A DNA stretch of 64,000 bases, taken from contig NC_081415.1 of NCBI RefSeq assembly GCF_030272615.1, positions 600,019,644 through 600,083,643 of the forward strand. Direction: 5' to 3'. The notes below the pieces were generated by a model that was not told the origin of the DNA, searched no databases, and saw nothing but the letters and a program-made list of their open reading frames with translations. Position numbers and translations under genes: made by a program. This DNA is from Cryptomeria japonica. Taxonomy: Eukaryota > Streptophyta > Pinopsida > Cupressales > Cupressaceae. This document shows, one piece after another, positions 63,060-64,000 of the stretch. Position 1 is the stretch's first letter. Each line of letters opens with the position of its first letter.

Positions 63060-63595
63060 TCTTTTATTAAAACATCTATATACTTTGCTCTTAGATGAAT
63101 AACCAAGAAATATACCTTCATCACTTCTAGGATCAAATTTACCAATATACTCATCTCTCCTAATGTAGCATTTGCTTCCAAATATTCTGAAGTACTTAAG
63201 AGTAGGAATATTACCAAACCATAATTCATAGGGTGTAAACCGGTTTCACGTTTGATGTGAACTCTGTTGAAAGTGTAAACCGTTGTATTCACTGCTTCTC
63301 TCCAATACACATGAGGTAGATTTGCTTCTGATATCATGCTTCTAGCTACATCCAGAATAGTTTTATTCTTCCTTTCCACAACTCCATTTTGCTAAGGTGT
63401 CTGGGGTACTGATAGTTGTCTTCTAATTCCATTCACTTCACAAAATGTATTGAACTCCTTAGATGTAAATTCACCTCCTTGATCTGATCTTAAACAATTG
63501 ATTTTCTTACTGGTTTCATTCTCTACAAGTGCCTTGAATATTTTGAGTTTCCCAAAATCTTCTGATTTCCCCCTGAGAAAAGTAACCAAACACAT
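63029..63595 (-). pseudogene. pol: C2 integrase core
   Basis: 63392-63595 has CLRSDQGGEFTSKEF; 63029-63379 starts MERKNKTILDVARSMI with the downstream catalytic region, then HVYWREAVNTTVYTFNRV. Confidence 0.87.
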
Positions 63596-63780
63596 TCTAG
63601 AATAATCATCAATAATTAGCGTAAATTATCTATCTTCGTGTAGACTTCTTGTTCTTGCCAGACCACACAAGTCAGTATGAATTAAATCAAGAACATAATT
63701 GGATTTCTCAGAAATACTCTTAAAAGTTGTTCTAACTTGTTTTCCCATTTGACATTCCTTACATACCTGATTATGAGGTT

Positions 63781-63981
63781 TTACAATATTAGGAAATCCC
63801 TTACTGCCTTAGATGAACTAATCTTTACAATGCAATCAAAATTCACATGACAGAGTCTTTTATGCCATAACCAACTTTCATCAATATGTGCAATCAAACA
63901 TGTATTTTCATTGTTATTCAAATGAAAGATATTACCTCTAGTTTTATTACTGGTTGCAATTTCCAAACTAGTTCTGTTCAT
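63781..63981 (-). pseudogene. pol: C2 GAG-pre-integrase domain
   Basis: TRGNIFHLNNNENTCLIAHI, then DESWLWHKRLCHVNF, the His side of the integrase zinc finger; closely similar to C1 at 33205-33738. Confidence 0.85.
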
Positions 63982-64000
63982 GATTTTGCATTTACCATTC

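Larger units (their letters stand above)
59743..64000 (-). mobile_element. Element C2: Ty1/copia retrotransposon, cut by the window edge
   Basis: 3' LTR 59743-60831, polypurine tract, then RNase H, RT, integrase and protease-side pieces on the minus strand to the right edge. At least four frame changes and several stops. Its proteins are related to, but distinct from, those of C1. Confidence 0.9.

Overview
This window is repeat-derived nuclear DNA of a large-genome plant. No ordinary host gene, tRNA, rRNA or prokaryotic feature could be supported. Almost every base can be placed in nested LTR retrotransposons. The plant call is firm: Tat-type Ty3/gypsy with two RNase H domains, Ty1/copia with initiator-tRNA-Met primer sites, a chromovirus, and plant mobile domain (PMD) genes. 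A gymnosperm is my guess from the LTR lengths and nesting, not something shown.

Layout, oldest frame first. E3 is a decayed minus-strand Tat-like element. Its 5' LTR is at about 45.66-48.50 kb, its gag leader at 44.5-45.6 kb, its gag at 36.2-37.9 kb and further remnants at 27.7-29.1 kb; its pol end lies left of the window. Into E3 inserted: (a) E1, a minus-strand Tat element running from beyond the left edge to 27703; (b) C1, a minus-strand copia at 29149-36174; (c) CR1, a plus-strand chromovirus at 37929-44477, itself carrying a solo copia LTR at 40832-42035; (d) a solo chromovirus-type LTR at 46386-47926 with a perfect AAATG target duplication, inside E3's LTR. E1 was in turn split by E2 (7558-20453, minus strand), the youngest intact insertion: two 1659-bp LTRs, AAAGG duplication, primer site, polypurine tract and an almost open pol.

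To the right are E4 (plus-strand, non-autonomous Tat derivative, LTR ending 50152), an 88-bp tandem array, a minus-strand copia LTR (about 53095-54449), L5 (plus-strand non-autonomous copia-like element from 54534 with a coiled-coil/zinc-knuckle ORF and a long unrecognised ORF), and C2 (minus-strand copia from 59743 past the right edge).

The most interesting system is the antisense PMD gene in the Tat elements. E2 carries, on the strand opposite to pol and between pol and the 3' LTR, a PMD gene with a consistent three-exon model (9799-9879, 10194-11835, 11915-12441). E1 carries a second, divergent antisense PMD gene at the same relative position (2-1402). Antisense introns cannot be spliced from the element's genomic RNA, which would explain their survival through retrotransposition. 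E2 also lacks any recognisable gag, so it presumably depended on capsid protein supplied in trans. Most breaks in these ORFs are single in-frame stops of a kind made by C-to-T change.
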